Positions 22,195 through 35,450 are shown, counted from the first letter of the stretch. The stretch is 64,000 nt of DNA from Thiomicrorhabdus lithotrophica (GCF_029201445.1 NZ_CP102381.1:2452206-2516205); one strand, 5' to 3'. Translations and numbers: made by a program. The notes: generated by a model from the sequence alone, not told the origin.

Positions 22195-22589
22195 AACTCA
22201 CCTTTAAATAAAATTACTTTTACCTAGAATTTTATTCATCAACACTCTTCGAAATTAACCATTCTCGATTACTCAATCTAAACAGCTAATTTATGTGCTT
22301 TTTATTAAAAAATAGCAAAATATTTTACCATAAGAATCATGAATTTGCGTAGCTTAGAAAGCAATAACAAACGACCATTCAATAAGCTGTTCTTTAGTTA
22401 CCAGGCCTGGTAACTTTTTATCTAACGTTTGCAGACCAATTCAAATACTTGAGACTAAATAACTATTGGAGCACTAACTAGCTATACAGAACCATTGTAT
22501 TTGTAGGTCGACCAAAAATAACCTTATACTGTAAATAGTTGAATATCACCAAAATTTTAGAATCTAACCCTTTGGTAAGGAGGTTTAAA
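22195..22589. other. Intergenic region between divergent mnmG and TonB receptor
   Basis: About 395 bp, A/T-rich, holding the promoters of two divergent genes and one palindrome copy (22397-22414). No DnaA box TTATCCACA is visible, so the origin is not here, unlike in E. coli where oriC adjoins mnmG. An AAGGAGG at 22577-22583 is the receptor gene's ribosome-binding site. Confidence 0.6.
22397..22414. repeat. Palindromic repeat copy 3, perfect 18-bp form
   Basis: GTTACCAGGCCTGGTAAC is a perfect palindrome followed by TTTTTA on the plus strand, so it could fold into a terminator-like hairpin. It stands free between two divergent genes, where no transcript needs terminating. Confidence 0.9.
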
Positions 22590-24695
22590 GTGTTTTTCTA
22601 TTCTAGAAAGCTGTTTTATGGCGTGATTATGTCAATAAGTTGTTTACCAGTTTATGCTCAAGAAATAACTGAAATTGAAAACATTCTCATTGAATCACAA
22701 AACCGTGAGGACAAAAGGCATCAGAATGTTGCTCCCCTAGAAACGCATGCATCAGAGATTATCCTTACCAAAGATGAGCTGCAAGGTGTAGCTGGCACAC
22801 AAGGAGACCCATTAAAGGCTCTATCGACATTACCAGGAATAGTAAACGCCTACTCTAGCTCTGGTGCAGGGCTCAACAATGGTTTTTATGTACGCGGCAG
22901 TAACAGCAATGAAAACACTATTTGGATTGATGGTTTGCCAGTAGGTTACATGTTTCACTTAGGTGGCTTATACTCCATTGTAAACCCTGACTTAATTTCT
23001 GAATTCGATACCTACTTAGGTGGTTTTGGTGTTGAATATGGTGACAAACTAGGTGGAGCAATTAATGTACAGACCAAAGATCCAAGAAGTGACTTAACGG
23101 AACATAGCGCACAGATTGGTTTTTTTGATAGTTCATATCGTGTGGAAGGGCCGATTAGTGAAAATAGCAGTGGTTATTTTGCTGTTCGACGAAGTTATTT
23201 AGATCTGTTTATGCCTGCTACAGGCTCGTTAGGTAATAGTGATATTAACTATACACAGTTCCCTCAGTTTTGGGATCTACAAGCCAAATGGCAGTATCAA
23301 TTAGCTAATGGGTTTGTTGATTTTAATATCCTAACCTCAAATGACAAGCTCACCTTAAATGTAGATAACCGTGGTGATATTTTACAAGATCCAGCAATTG
23401 CTGGTTATCTTGGTGGTGAGGATGCCTTTCAAACTTACGGAATACGCTGGCACCAAAACCTCAATAACAATTGGGAACAAAAAATCCGTTTAGGTCTATT
23501 AAACACATCTTCAGAACGTTTTATTGGTAGCCAATTAGACGGTGAGCCCAATCCTGGTAGTCCTTATACAAAAAATGTTAAAGGTGAAAACTGGTTTTTA
23601 CTACCGCAATGGGAATATTCTGGCGGTATTGACTCTAACCTGAAAGCGGGATTAGACGCTTACTCTTACAAATACGATATAAATGGTTATTGGTATCAAC
23701 CCTGCCAAGAAGGTCAACCAGACTGCAATTTAACACGCCTTGAAAAAGGCACTTTGGATGAAGTTATTACCGGCACAGAACTGTCACCCTACATTGAATA
23801 CCAGCAAGATATTACTGATAAATTCGCTCTTACCTTTGGACTAAGAAATAGTAACATTAGATTAAAAAACAACAATCTTAATGCCGTATCTCCAAGAGTT
23901 TCAGTGGAATATGAATGGTCTGAAAACTTAATATTAACGGCCCACTGGGGTAAATTTGTACAGAAACCTGAGATGTCACAGTTGGTCGATAATTTAGGTA
24001 ATCCAACTTTAAGTCTAAGTGAAGCTGAACACAGAATAATCGGTGCAAAGTACAAATTCTCCCACCTATGGTCAATGCAAATTGAGGCTTATCACAAACC
24101 AATGATAAACCTAATAACAACAAGTACGACTGACTACTATGCAAATAGCGCAAAAGGCGAAGCTAAAGGCTTTGACTTATTTTTAAAACGAGAATACAAA
24201 GACGGTAGTTTTGGATGGATTAGCTACGGATATTCAGACTCTCGTCGTACAGATTTACCCGGAAGTGAAGAGCGTCCATTTGATGGTGACCAACCACATA
24301 CATTAAGTGCAGTATGGAGTCAACCAATGCCGGGGAGTTGGGACAAATGGCGCTGGGGAATGAAAATGAATGCAAGCACAGGACAGCCTTATACAAAAGT
24401 TGTTTCCAGAACATCAGTTCCAATTCCCGACGGAAGTGGTGACAACTATTGGGTACCAACATACGGTGATATCAACGGAGATCGCCTACCTTTCTACTTT
24501 AGAGCTGACTTATCTATGGAACGTGACTGGAAGTACCACGATATAGATTTAACTACTCGCTTTGAATTAATCAATGTGAATGCTTTATTTAGACAAAATG
24601 TTGTAGGTTACCTTTATAACTCAGATTATTCTGAAGTAGATGAAATCTATGATTTACCCTTTTTACCATCATTTAGTATTAGGGGAACATTCTAA
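22590..24695 (+). CDS. TonB-dependent outer-membrane receptor
   Basis: A 701-residue outer-membrane receptor for energised uptake; the substrate is not evident. I start it at GTG 22590, six bases after AAGGAGG, instead of a TTG 51 bp upstream; this gives a proper signal peptide (MFFYSRKLFYGVIMSISCL.., cleavage after VYA). The plug domain is visible at about residues 65-160: DPLKALSTLPGIVN, NNGFYVRGSNSNENTIWIDG, and a GVEYGDKLGGAINVQTK segment. The remainder is an aromatic-rich 22-strand-type barrel ending in phenylalanine (SFSIRGTF), the usual assembly signal. A lipoprotein gene follows 45 bp later, perhaps its partner. No TonB/ExbBD genes are nearby. Confidence 0.9.
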   Translation: MFFYSRKLFYGVIMSISCLPVYAQEITEIENILIESQNREDKRHQNVAPLETHASEIILTKDELQGVAGTQGDPLKALSTLPGIVNAYSSSGAGLNNGFYVRGSNSNENTIWIDGLPVGYMFHLGGLYSIVNPDLISEFDTYLGGFGVEYGDKLGGAINVQTKDPRSDLTEHSAQIGFFDSSYRVEGPISENSSGYFAVRRSYLDLFMPATGSLGNSDINYTQFPQFWDLQAKWQYQLANGFVDFNILTSNDKLTLNVDNRGDILQDPAIAGYLGGEDAFQTYGIRWHQNLNNNWEQKIRLGLLNTSSERFIGSQLDGEPNPGSPYTKNVKGENWFLLPQWEYSGGIDSNLKAGLDAYSYKYDINGYWYQPCQEGQPDCNLTRLEKGTLDEVITGTELSPYIEYQQDITDKFALTFGLRNSNIRLKNNNLNAVSPRVSVEYEWSENLILTAHWGKFVQKPEMSQLVDNLGNPTLSLSEAEHRIIGAKYKFSHLWSMQIEAYHKPMINLITTSTTDYYANSAKGEAKGFDLFLKREYKDGSFGWISYGYSDSRRTDLPGSEERPFDGDQPHTLSAVWSQPMPGSWDKWRWGMKMNASTGQPYTKVVSRTSVPIPDGSGDNYWVPTYGDINGDRLPFYFRADLSMERDWKYHDIDLTTRFELINVNALFRQNVVGYLYNSDYSEVDEIYDLPFLPSFSIRGTF

Positions 24696-24740
24696 TCCAC
24701 AGGCTTGAATTAGCAGGCCTGGTAACATCGAGAATTTATA

Positions 24741-25346
24741 ATGAAGATTCAATACCGATTAAAAACATTAGCAACTATTATTCCTATAGTTCTTGCTGGC
24801 TGCGTTTCTCAGCCCATGCATAAATCTTTAGGAGTAAGCTCAGGTGATATATTCGCTCTTTCTCAAGTTGTTGAAATTCCGGCTAACAGTACACGTATAT
24901 TTATTCAAAACGGAAAATTAACTAGCAAAAATGGTTTTGACCATTCTGAACAACACTGCAGAATTGAAGTAACGACACTTAGTGAGCATAAACAGCGAGT
25001 GCTACCTGAGAAATTCCAGATTATTTCGGTAACCACTGATGAAGAGCAAATTGCTTTAATGAATACAAAACCGATTTTATTAGCTTTAAATAATACCAAT
25101 GGACATCAATCAGACTACTTCACATTGAAAAGCACACTTGGATTTGGGTCACAGGAAAGACCAGAAACAATGGATTTAATTCACATCAACCTGGCATCAA
25201 AAAAACAGCCCAATGTTATGCGCTTAACTTGTGCAGGCTCCCTGAGCAACGGTGATATGGCAGATGCACCAAGAAGTTATCGACCGGACTTGAACACAAT
25301 CAATAAAATACTTGGCTCTATAGGGTATATAAGCACGGAAAAATAA
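24741..25346 (+). CDS. Putative lipoprotein, 201 aa
   Basis: An exported lipoprotein of unknown function: a basic N-terminus, a hydrophobic stretch (LATIIPIVLAGC) with lipobox LAGC at residues 18-21, then a mostly beta-type soluble domain. The recurrent pattern VVEIPANSTRIFIQNGKL followed by HCRIEVTTLS resembles small periplasmic proteins that bind or cap surface structures, but I cannot name the family. It follows the TonB-dependent receptor on the same strand with 45 bp between (containing an incomplete palindrome copy, GCAGGCCTGGTAAC at 24713), so cotranscription is likely. Confidence 0.75.
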   Translation: MKIQYRLKTLATIIPIVLAGCVSQPMHKSLGVSSGDIFALSQVVEIPANSTRIFIQNGKLTSKNGFDHSEQHCRIEVTTLSEHKQRVLPEKFQIISVTTDEEQIALMNTKPILLALNNTNGHQSDYFTLKSTLGFGSQERPETMDLIHINLASKKQPNVMRLTCAGSLSNGDMADAPRSYRPDLNTINKILGSIGYISTEK

Positions 25347-25497
25347 GCTCTTAGGTTTAGCTTAAGCTTTAAATGTACTTGAAGTGTGACATTGTAACGG
25401 AATGTATAGAACGGTATAACCTAAACCATTTTAATGGATAGTAAACGTTTATAAGTTCGACTAGAGATTGCTTTTCTAAATTTATATTGGTCAAAAT

Positions 25498-25668
25498 TTA
25501 ATTTTGATTATTTAACTTTTGCAGCTTATAACGCATATTGTCAGGATCTAAATCCTCCCAGCCCTCATCAGTCATAACATCTTCTTCAACGGAATCTTTC
25601 GGTGAATCATCCACAACCCATACATAACCAAAAAGCCAAAAAAAATAGTTAATTAACTTTAAAAACAT
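25498..25668 (-). CDS. 56-residue membrane micro-protein coupled to queF
   Basis: The ATG at 25666-25668 shares one base with the queF stop (TAATG), giving a 56-residue protein: a short hydrophobic helix at residues 2-19 (FLKLINYFFWLFGYVWVV) followed by a strongly acidic soluble tail (DDSPKDSVEED, DEGWEDLDPDN). The overlap implies translational coupling to queF. The sequence composition is that of a real small membrane protein, but I know no family. The region from 25347 to 25497 holds nothing else I can identify. Confidence 0.55.
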   Translation of the reverse strand: MFLKLINYFFWLFGYVWVVDDSPKDSVEEDVMTDEGWEDLDPDNMRYKLQKLNNQN

Positions 25669-26501
25669 TACTGTCTCACTGTACGGGAAATATCAAATTC
25701 GTCTTCAAAATTGGAACGATAAGGGTTAATATCCAAACCACCACGCCTAACATAACGTGCATAAACTGTTAACTTCTCAGGCTTGCATCGATTATTAATA
25801 TCCGTGAAAATTCGCTCAACACATTGCTCATGAAACTCATTATGCTCTCTAAAAGAGATAATATACTGCAACAAACTTTCATGGTCTATTTGTTGACCTT
25901 CGTATCGAATCACAACAGAACCCCAATCAGGTTGGCTCGTAACTAAACAATTCGATTTTAGTAAATGACTATTTAAAGTTTCACTGACCGATTTTTGGCT
26001 ATTGACCTTTAACAATGAAGAATCAACCGAGTATTTTGAAACCTCTATATCTAAATCGTCTAAATTTATACCTGGAAGTTTACCAATAAGCGTTTCTTCA
26101 AGCTCAATGCTCCTAAGATCAACCGACACATCAGCACCACAAGCTTGTGATAAATCCGCTGTCCATAAGTCAACAACACATTGCTCATTATCAAAACGTG
26201 TACCATTAAAAGAATTTAAGTAAAGCTTGAATGATTTAGATTCGATTAAATACTCGGAATCGGCAGGAAATGCAAAGTCCGCAATAGCGACAATAGGCTT
26301 ACCACTAGTGTGCAGCCAAGAAACCTCATACGCTGTCCAGATATCCAAACCAGCAAAAGGTAGACTAGAAATATCAATATTTAATTCATCTCGCTTTTCT
26401 TGCCTTGAAATAGGAAACAATAATGAAGCATCATACTGCGAACAATACGGTGTTTCTTTACCTAAGAGACTGGCCTTAGCACTACCTAAACGACTGCTCA
26501 T
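25668..26501 (-). CDS. queF: NADPH-dependent 7-cyano-7-deazaguanine reductase (QueF)
   Basis: Reduces preQ0 to preQ1 in queuosine synthesis. The 277-residue length is that of the long, two-domain form. The QueF motif [13 protein letters not shown], which binds NADPH, is near residues 86-98. The catalytic cysteine is in [17 protein letters not shown] (about residues 182-198), and [13 protein letters not shown] supplies the substrate-binding glutamate. The C-terminal [17 protein letters not shown] is a family hallmark. The gene's stop overlaps the start of a small membrane protein; the unknown membrane protein at 26507-26905 lies 5 bp upstream, so the three form a probable operon. Confidence 0.96.
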   Translation of the reverse strand: MSSRLGSAKASLLGKETPYCSQYDASLLFPISRQEKRDELNIDISSLPFAGLDIWTAYEVSWLHTSGKPIVAIADFAFPADSEYLIESKSFKLYLNSFNGTRFDNEQCVVDLWTADLSQACGADVSVDLRSIELEETLIGKLPGINLDDLDIEVSKYSVDSSLLKVNSQKSVSETLNSHLLKSNCLVTSQPDWGSVVIRYEGQQIDHESLLQYIISFREHNEFHEQCVERIFTDINNRCKPEKLTVYARYVRRGGLDINPYRSNFEDEFDISRTVRQ

Positions 26502-26506
26502 TATTA

Positions 26507-26905
26507 TTAACCTGGTACATCAAAATTACGTAACGCTGTACGGAATGTATTAAATGGATTTAACAAAGCATCTGCAAGAATGATTGCAAAACCAATCCAA
26601 TGAAAAAATGTGGGTTCTTTACCTGTTACGAAATATAAATATGTTAAAAGCCCCGAGGCTAAAATGACAGATACCACAGCCCAAAATTGATCTAACAAGA
26701 AAGAAATAGGGGTAACATCACCAGATTTGAAGATTTCAATAAACAGAACTACAACAGCAACAGTTATAAAACTATAACCTACTGTGCCTTCTAAACTGAT
26801 TTGTAGATACTCTGCAACCAGCAAAAAGCCAATGATAAATAGCATCCATGGTATCTTGCTGATAGCTGTTGTAATGCCACCTGAAGTAATGTTCACTTGA
26901 CTCAT
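26507..26905 (-). CDS. Four-helix membrane protein of unknown function
   Basis: A 132-residue integral membrane protein with four clear hydrophobic segments ([71 protein letters not shown]). No motif I recognise. It lies directly upstream of queF, which begins 5 bp after its stop, so the two are probably cotranscribed; a link with precursor transport would be speculation. Confidence 0.7.
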   Translation of the reverse strand: MSQVNITSGGITTAISKIPWMLFIIGFLLVAEYLQISLEGTVGYSFITVAVVVLFIEIFKSGDVTPISFLLDQFWAVVSVILASGLLTYLYFVTGKEPTFFHWIGFAIILADALLNPFNTFRTALRNFDVPG

Positions 26906-26999
26906 AATAACCCCTTTAATGAATTAACAATATTGTACTCAATATATAATTAATAGCGAAGTAATTGAATTATTAACTTTCAATTTAAAATTCAGGCAA

Positions 27000-27040
27000 A
27001 AAAAAACCCGCTATATCTAAGATATAACGGGTTTTTAGAA
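27000..27040 (-). terminator. Terminator of the rRNA operon
   Basis: On the minus strand AAAAACCCGTTATATC, a short loop and GATATAGCGGGTTTTTTTTT form a long stem with one mismatch and a T-run, located just past the 5S gene. Confidence 0.9.
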
Positions 27041-27045
27041 TATAA

Positions 27046-27162
27046 GCTTGGCAATGACCTACTCTCACATGGGACCTCCCACACTACCATCGGCGCTAAG
27101 ACGTTTCACTTCTGAGTTCGGAAAGGGATCAGGTGGTTCCATCTTGCTATTGTCACCAAGCA
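27046..27162 (-). rRNA. rrf: 5S ribosomal RNA
   Basis: Read on the minus strand it begins TGCTTGGTGACAATAGC and ends ATTGCCAAGC, which pair to form helix I. The conserved internal stretches CCGAACTCAGAAGTGAAA and GTGGGAGGTCCCATGTGAG are present. Length is about 117 nt. A 176-bp spacer separates it from 23S; the ends are estimated to within a few bases. Confidence 0.95.
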
Positions 27163-27326
27163 ATTTGGTGTTACGGGCTGAGGTAACTCAACCACGTAAA
27201 ATTCTTTGAAATAGATCTAATAAGATGCTTTTTAATTCGGTTTTTTATGTCATATATAATCGATAATACTCAAGGTATATCACAACATCGCTTGGAGTTG
27301 ATTATTCAATCATCATCACAAGTCAC

Positions 27327-30219
<2,893 letters not shown>

Positions 30220-30686
30220 ATAACCTTATGCCTTTTGTTAACTCCACTTAATTTGGTAGCTATACCATTAATAACTAAGTTTCTGTTTATAAGGTCTAAT
30301 GAGAGTATGCAACTAAAAGTTTTTCGCTGTCATGATATACGCTTGAGTATTCTCAATTATATATTTTACCTATACTTGATAACTCCTAAGAGTTATCCAG
30401 TTTTGCGTGGTAAGCACCTGGAAGGGATACTTACCACACCTGCATCACAAAGTCGGCGTGATGCAGGCTTCTCATTGATTGAGTTCTAGACCAACTACGA
30501 TGCCTATTGATAAATCAATAAGTAAAGCTTGTATCTAAAATCTCAATCGAGAGATCTATTCCAAATTTTTAAAGAACTTTCAGTTTTGTTTGTCCTACTT
30601 AACTTACGTCAAGCAGAACAACCAATAGTACTGTTAATAAACTCTAGTCAAATTCTCATCTAACCAAAACTCATTAAGAGTAATAT
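30220..30686 (-). other. Internal transcribed spacer between tRNA-Ala and 23S
   Basis: About 467 bp of transcribed spacer. It contains two perfect hairpins near 30404-30472: GTGGTAAG/CTTACCAC and CCTGCATCAC/GTGATGCAGG (10 bp, nine-base loop). A boxA-like GTTCTTTAAAAAT lies at about 30568-30585 on the minus strand, for the antitermination complex. No gene. Confidence 0.75.
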
Positions 30687-30762
30687 TGGTGGAGCTATGC
30701 GGGATCGAACCGCAGACCTCCTGCGTGCAAGGCAGGCGCTCTCCCAGCTGAGCTATAGCCCC
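30687..30762 (-). tRNA. tRNA-Ala (anticodon TGC)
   Basis: Minus strand: acceptor GGGGCTA pairs with TAGCTCC, the D arm is AGCTCAGCTGGGAGAGC, the anticodon loop CTTGCACG contains TGC, the T arm is GCGGTTCGATCCCGC, and CCA is encoded. 76 nt. Confidence 0.97.
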
Positions 30763-30766
30763 AATA

Positions 30767-30843
<77 letters not shown>

Positions 30844-30917
30844 GGGTCGTTCATATTTCATGTAATTCAGAGACAATTTATGTGAAAACTCACTCAAGGT
30901 CGCGACCTTTTTTATCT

Positions 30918-32465
<1,548 letters not shown>

Positions 32466-32724
32466 ATCTTGCTGATATTTTTTAATTCCTTCTCAGGAAA
32501 TAAACACTCGGAATTGACAAAGTGAAACATGATAAAAAATAATAAATTATTTATTACCAAATACATTTTTGTCAAAAATCGAGATTTTTTATTTGGTCAC
32601 TTACTTAAGCAAGTTTCCACATAAATTATCTCTGAATTACCTGATTTTTAAAGAACTTAGGTCTCTTCGAGAAGAATCATTCTAGCAACTAAGTCGCTTG
32701 CTTTTCCTTCTCGGTAAGCCGCTT
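32466..32724 (-). other. 16S leader region with boxA
   Basis: Transcribed leader between promoter P2 and the 16S start. GTTCTTTAAAAATC at about 32646-32659 on the minus strand resembles boxA, and sequences flanking 16S (TCTCTGAATTAC here, and the related TGTAATTCAGAGAC near 30858) can pair as the 16S processing stem. Confidence 0.65.
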
Positions 32725-32754
32725 ATTATAAGTCGTTTTCAATTTCGTTGTCAA
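32725..32754 (-). promoter_or_regulatory. rRNA operon promoter P2
   Basis: On the minus strand a consensus TTGACA (32749-32754) and TATAAT (32725-32730) are 18 bp apart, followed by a G/C-rich discriminator (AAGCGGC). An A/T-rich UP-element-like stretch lies upstream. Confidence 0.8.
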
Positions 32755-32888
32755 TAATTAATTTCACATTATTTTCAACTTTTTTCAAACTCCTTACGTC
32801 AATCTTTCGATATCAATAAGCGTTGTTCTCAACTCTGTTTCCTGTCTTGCTTAGCGCTTAACTTGTGTATCCGTTGGAACGAGGGCGT

Positions 32889-32916
32889 ATTCTATAGATT
32901 ATCAAAACTAACGCAA
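32889..32916 (-). promoter_or_regulatory. rRNA operon promoter P1
   Basis: On the minus strand TTGCGT (32911-32916), 16 bp and TAGAAT (32889-32894), then a G/C-rich discriminator ACGCCCTCG typical of stringently controlled promoters. A-tracts (AAAAAAGATGAAAAAAGG) upstream would serve as an UP element. Confidence 0.65.
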
Positions 32917-32991
32917 CCCCTTTTTTCATCTTTTTTTCACTTTTTTGACAATTCACCTCAAACACCTACTTAACCCCATCTTACCCACTAC

Positions 32992-33012
32992 TTATCCACA
33001 GAGTTATGCACA
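32992..33012 (+). promoter_or_regulatory. Two DnaA-box-like sites upstream of the rRNA operon
   Basis: TTATCCACA at 32992-33000 (perfect DnaA box) and TTATGCACA at 33004-33012 (one mismatch) in the same orientation, between rrn P1 and the divergent deacetylase-like gene. They could couple either gene to DnaA, or be chance. Confidence 0.5.
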
Positions 33013-33118
33013 TTTATTCAAATTTCATATCAATTCTCTAACGCTCAATTCTCATTCTTTAACTATCAATTAGTTTTGCTATACTCATAACCTCTATATA
33101 TATGAATGGAATATCACT

Positions 33119-34261
33119 ATGTCATCACAATTATCTAGAAGACTTTTTATTCAACAGGCTGCAGCACTTCTAACTGCTGGATCAAGCTCATCCCTTTTAG
33201 CCAGTACGCTTCCAACATCTAAATCATCCGTTGGTGTTGTTTTAGACCAGCTGTTCTTTAAACATGATCGTACAGAACATCCAGAAAACGCTAAGCGTTT
33301 AGTCGCGATTGATAATGCTTTGACTGAACATAATTTATGGTCGCAACTTACACCAGTTAAAGGTCGTTTTGCTCTTAATGAAGAATTATTGTGGGCGCAT
33401 ACTCAAGGTTATATAGATGAGATCGAGCTACTCAGTGATGGTGAACCTGGCTTTTATAATGAATACCAACAAGACACTTATGTAAATGAACATACATTTA
33501 GTGCAGCCAAAATGGCAGCTGGCAGCAATATCAATCTTAACTTAGCTGTTTATGATCGCCAAGTTGATACCGGCTTTGCTCTTTTAAGGCCTCCTGGTCA
33601 TCATGCTTTAGAAAATAAAGCCATGGGATTTTGTATATTTAATAGTGATGTGATTGCTGCACGAGCTTTACAACGTGAGCGTGGCGTTAAAAAAGTGGCT
33701 ATTATTGATTTTGATGTTCACCATGGTAATGGAACACAGGATTTAACCGCTAATGATCCTTCTATAATGGCGATATCAATACATCAACATCCTTATTGGC
33801 CTTTAACAGGGGGGCTTGAATTTACTGGAAATGGTGAAGCTAAAGGAACAGTGGTTAATTGCCCTTTCCATAAAGGTGCGGGTGATAAAACCTATTTAGA
33901 TGTTTACGATGAAGTCGTTCATAAGAAATTAGAAGAATTCCAGCCTGAACATATTATTGTGTTTGCAGGTTACGATGCTCATTGGCAAGACCCTTTGGCG
34001 GGACACTTAATGACTGTAAAAGGATTTAACCAACTGGTAGAGAAATGTTTAAATTCGGCACAACAATTATGTAAAGGCAGAATTAGCTTATCATTAGGAG
34101 GAGGTTACAATCTAAAACCTTTAGCAGAAAGTGTAGCTGGAACTTTTCATACCTTACTAAATAACTCAGAGAAAAACCTGGACAGTATTGGCGCCTCAAC
34201 AGAACAAGAAGTTGATTACAGTGAGCAAATTCAAAAAATAAAACGCCACCATTTAGGTTAA
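33119..34261 (+). CDS. Histone-deacetylase-family amidohydrolase with a Tat signal
   Basis: A zinc-dependent deacetylase of the arginase/HDAC fold, related to bacterial acetylpolyamine and acetoin-utilisation-type proteins. The N-terminus SRRLFIQQAAALLTAGSSSS is a twin-arginine export signal, so the enzyme should act in the periplasm, unusual for this family. Core motifs are RPPGHHA (about residue 157), IDFDVHHGNGTQ (about 194-205, with Asp and His metal ligands) and GYDAHWQDP (about 284, third ligand), plus a C-terminal SLGGGYNL. 380 residues in all. The likely promoter has an extended -10 (TTTTGCTATACT near 33075). The natural substrate is unknown; periplasmic acetylpolyamine or an acetylated sugar are guesses. 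Confidence 0.88.
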   Translation: MSSQLSRRLFIQQAAALLTAGSSSSLLASTLPTSKSSVGVVLDQLFFKHDRTEHPENAKRLVAIDNALTEHNLWSQLTPVKGRFALNEELLWAHTQGYIDEIELLSDGEPGFYNEYQQDTYVNEHTFSAAKMAAGSNINLNLAVYDRQVDTGFALLRPPGHHALENKAMGFCIFNSDVIAARALQRERGVKKVAIIDFDVHHGNGTQDLTANDPSIMAISIHQHPYWPLTGGLEFTGNGEAKGTVVNCPFHKGAGDKTYLDVYDEVVHKKLEEFQPEHIIVFAGYDAHWQDPLAGHLMTVKGFNQLVEKCLNSAQQLCKGRISLSLGGGYNLKPLAESVAGTFHTLLNNSEKNLDSIGASTEQEVDYSEQIQKIKRHHLG

Positions 34262-34292
34262 AAACTGTATCTTTATTACCGTAAAGTATTAG

Positions 34293-34326
34293 TTGGCTAA
34301 AATTTTTTTAATTCCATTTTAGCCAA
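34293..34326. terminator. Hairpin between convergent genes
   Basis: TTGGCTAAAAT (34293-34303) and ATTTTAGCCAA (34316-34326) form a perfect 11-bp stem with a 12-base loop. It lies between the convergent stops at 34261 and 34345 and probably acts as a two-way terminator. Confidence 0.7.
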
Positions 34327-34344
34327 TTAACTCCCAGTATTTTA

Positions 34345-34656
34345 CTATTGTTCTTTTCTAGAACCCATTCCAGAGCGGTCTTTTTGATTTACATGACCTC
34401 TTTGCTCTGGAGGCTTATCAGAAAATGGAACACCCTTTTCTTTCGCTCGTAGTCTCATTTTTTCATGATTTTGTTGACGAATCCTCTCACGTTCTTCAGC
34501 ACTACTCGCATTGCGCATCTGCGCTTGGTGGGCCTGACGTTCTTCTTGGGTCATTAGCTGACCACCATAAACAGGCTCAACTTCATTAGCCATTACTGGA
34601 GGCGCCAACGAAACAACTGCAGCTACAAATAGTGACCTAATCAATACCTTCGACAT
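34345..34656 (-). CDS. Small periplasmic protein, Arg/Glu-rich
   Basis: Unknown function. The start at ATG 34656 follows a GGAGA ribosome-binding site and yields 103 residues with a signal peptide (MSKVLIRSLFVAAVVSLAPPVMA); an upstream start would spoil it. The mature part is a highly charged helix (MTQEERQAHQAQMRNASSAE, ERERIRQQNHEKMRLRAKEKG) ending in a flexible tail. The composition recalls small exported helical proteins such as the CpxP/LTXXQ type, but no diagnostic motif is present. Confidence 0.7.
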   Translation of the reverse strand: MSKVLIRSLFVAAVVSLAPPVMANEVEPVYGGQLMTQEERQAHQAQMRNASSAEERERIRQQNHEKMRLRAKEKGVPFSDKPPEQRGHVNQKDRSGMGSRKEQ

Positions 34657-34789
34657 AATGCGTTCTCCACTCTTAGAGATTAGAATTACTCTGTTAATTC
34701 GCATTTAGTTTATGCTAAATTTTTAAATAAAAATAATAGAATTTTCTTATAAGGTGAAATCGAAGAACAATAGATTTGAATAATGAATA

Positions 34790-34801
34790 ACCAGGCCTGG
34801 T
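34790..34801. repeat. Palindromic repeat copy 4 (3' of yigZ)
   Basis: ACCAGGCCTGGT in the context TAACCAGGCCTGGTAGCC, 10 bp beyond the stop of the split yigZ gene. Another copy lies just upstream of its start at 56507-56518, so the intact gene was bracketed by this repeat. Confidence 0.85.
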
Positions 34802-34811
34802 AGCCTCAAGC

Positions 34812-35135
34812 TTAATCTAGCAGTTTGTGCTGACAACGGTTCGCATTGAGCTTTTTAATAAAATCTTCAGTTTGTAACTTAGGCAAGGACAGCTTCATGG
34901 TTACTTTCTGTGCATACTCAACTGATTCAATACTCCCTTCAACTAGTAACAACCAATGGCGAACCGATTGTTCCAATGAAAAATCACAAGTTACAGATAG
35001 AACATCCAATTCAATTTGCTGTTCGGTTGGTAATATTTCCATTACCGCTTGGGCTGCATGACCATAGGCTCTCGTTAAACCACCTGCTCCGAGCTTAATT
35101 CCACCAAAGTAACGCACAACAACAATCATGACATC
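34812..35135 (-). pseudogene. yigZ: YigZ (IMPACT family), C-terminal half of the split host gene
   Basis: The stretch from DVMIVVVRYFGGIKLGAGGL to the stop is the C-terminal half of an IMPACT/YigZ protein, including the family signature RYFGGIKLGAGGLTRAYGHAAQA and the small ferredoxin-like UPF0029 C-terminal domain. The ATG of the apparent reading frame (35171) lies inside the inserted element, so only bases up to 35135 are host sequence. Its missing N-terminal half is at 56225-56500 on the same strand; rejoining ...KGVG with DVMIV... restores the normal family sequence in frame. The integrated element therefore inactivated this gene unless a fragment retains some activity. Confidence 0.92.
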
Positions 35136-35141
35136 GGCGAC

Positions 35142-35166
35142 TACTACCCGATTTTTAAATATTGTA
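35142..35166. repeat. Left terminal repeat of the island
   Basis: Reads TACTACCCGATTTTTAAATA then TTGTA going inward. It corresponds to the right end read inward (TACTATACGG..., AAACATTGTA), sharing the TACTA start and the AAAYATTGTA block. Confidence 0.75.
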
Positions 35167-35277
35167 TTCATAGAAGACTAATAAATCGTTTTGTAGCAAA
35201 AACTTATAAATACAAACTCTTTAAAATTTCTTGTATCGTTGAAACCAGCAAAGTACAAACTTTTTACTATTTTTGGA

Positions 35278-35433
35278 TCAAACATTACTCTTGATTAAAT
35301 CCAATGACAATTTATTTAAATGAAAATATTGTTTAAGAAATTCGCAAGTTTCTAATCCTTTAAGCCTCACTACAGAATTTTCTTCAACTCCTGAATTAAA
35401 CAAGAGATGAATCGCCACTAATTTCCTAGACAC
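35278..35433 (-). pseudogene. Possible gene fragment, 51 codons
   Basis: An open frame from a GTG at 35433 to a TGA at 35278 encodes VSRKLVAIHLLFNSGVEE.., a sequence that looks protein-like (amphipathic helices, no low complexity). It has no good ribosome-binding site and is followed on its 5' side by insertion-sequence DNA, so it may be the tail of a truncated cargo gene. I cannot assign it. The remainder of 35167-35450 shows nothing else. Confidence 0.25.
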
Positions 35434-35450
35434 TTCTTAGCCATTTTATA

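Noticed and set aside
30235..30489. A frame ending RRDAGFSLIEF, like a type IV pilin leader
   Set aside because: It lies in the tRNA-Ala/23S spacer, stops right after the motif, and is produced by a perfect hairpin. The match is seven residues only, so chance is the best explanation.
34812..35171. A stand-alone 119-residue YigZ-like gene
   Set aside because: Its first 12 codons are element DNA; the rest is the C-terminal half of the host gene whose N-terminal half lies at 56225-56500.
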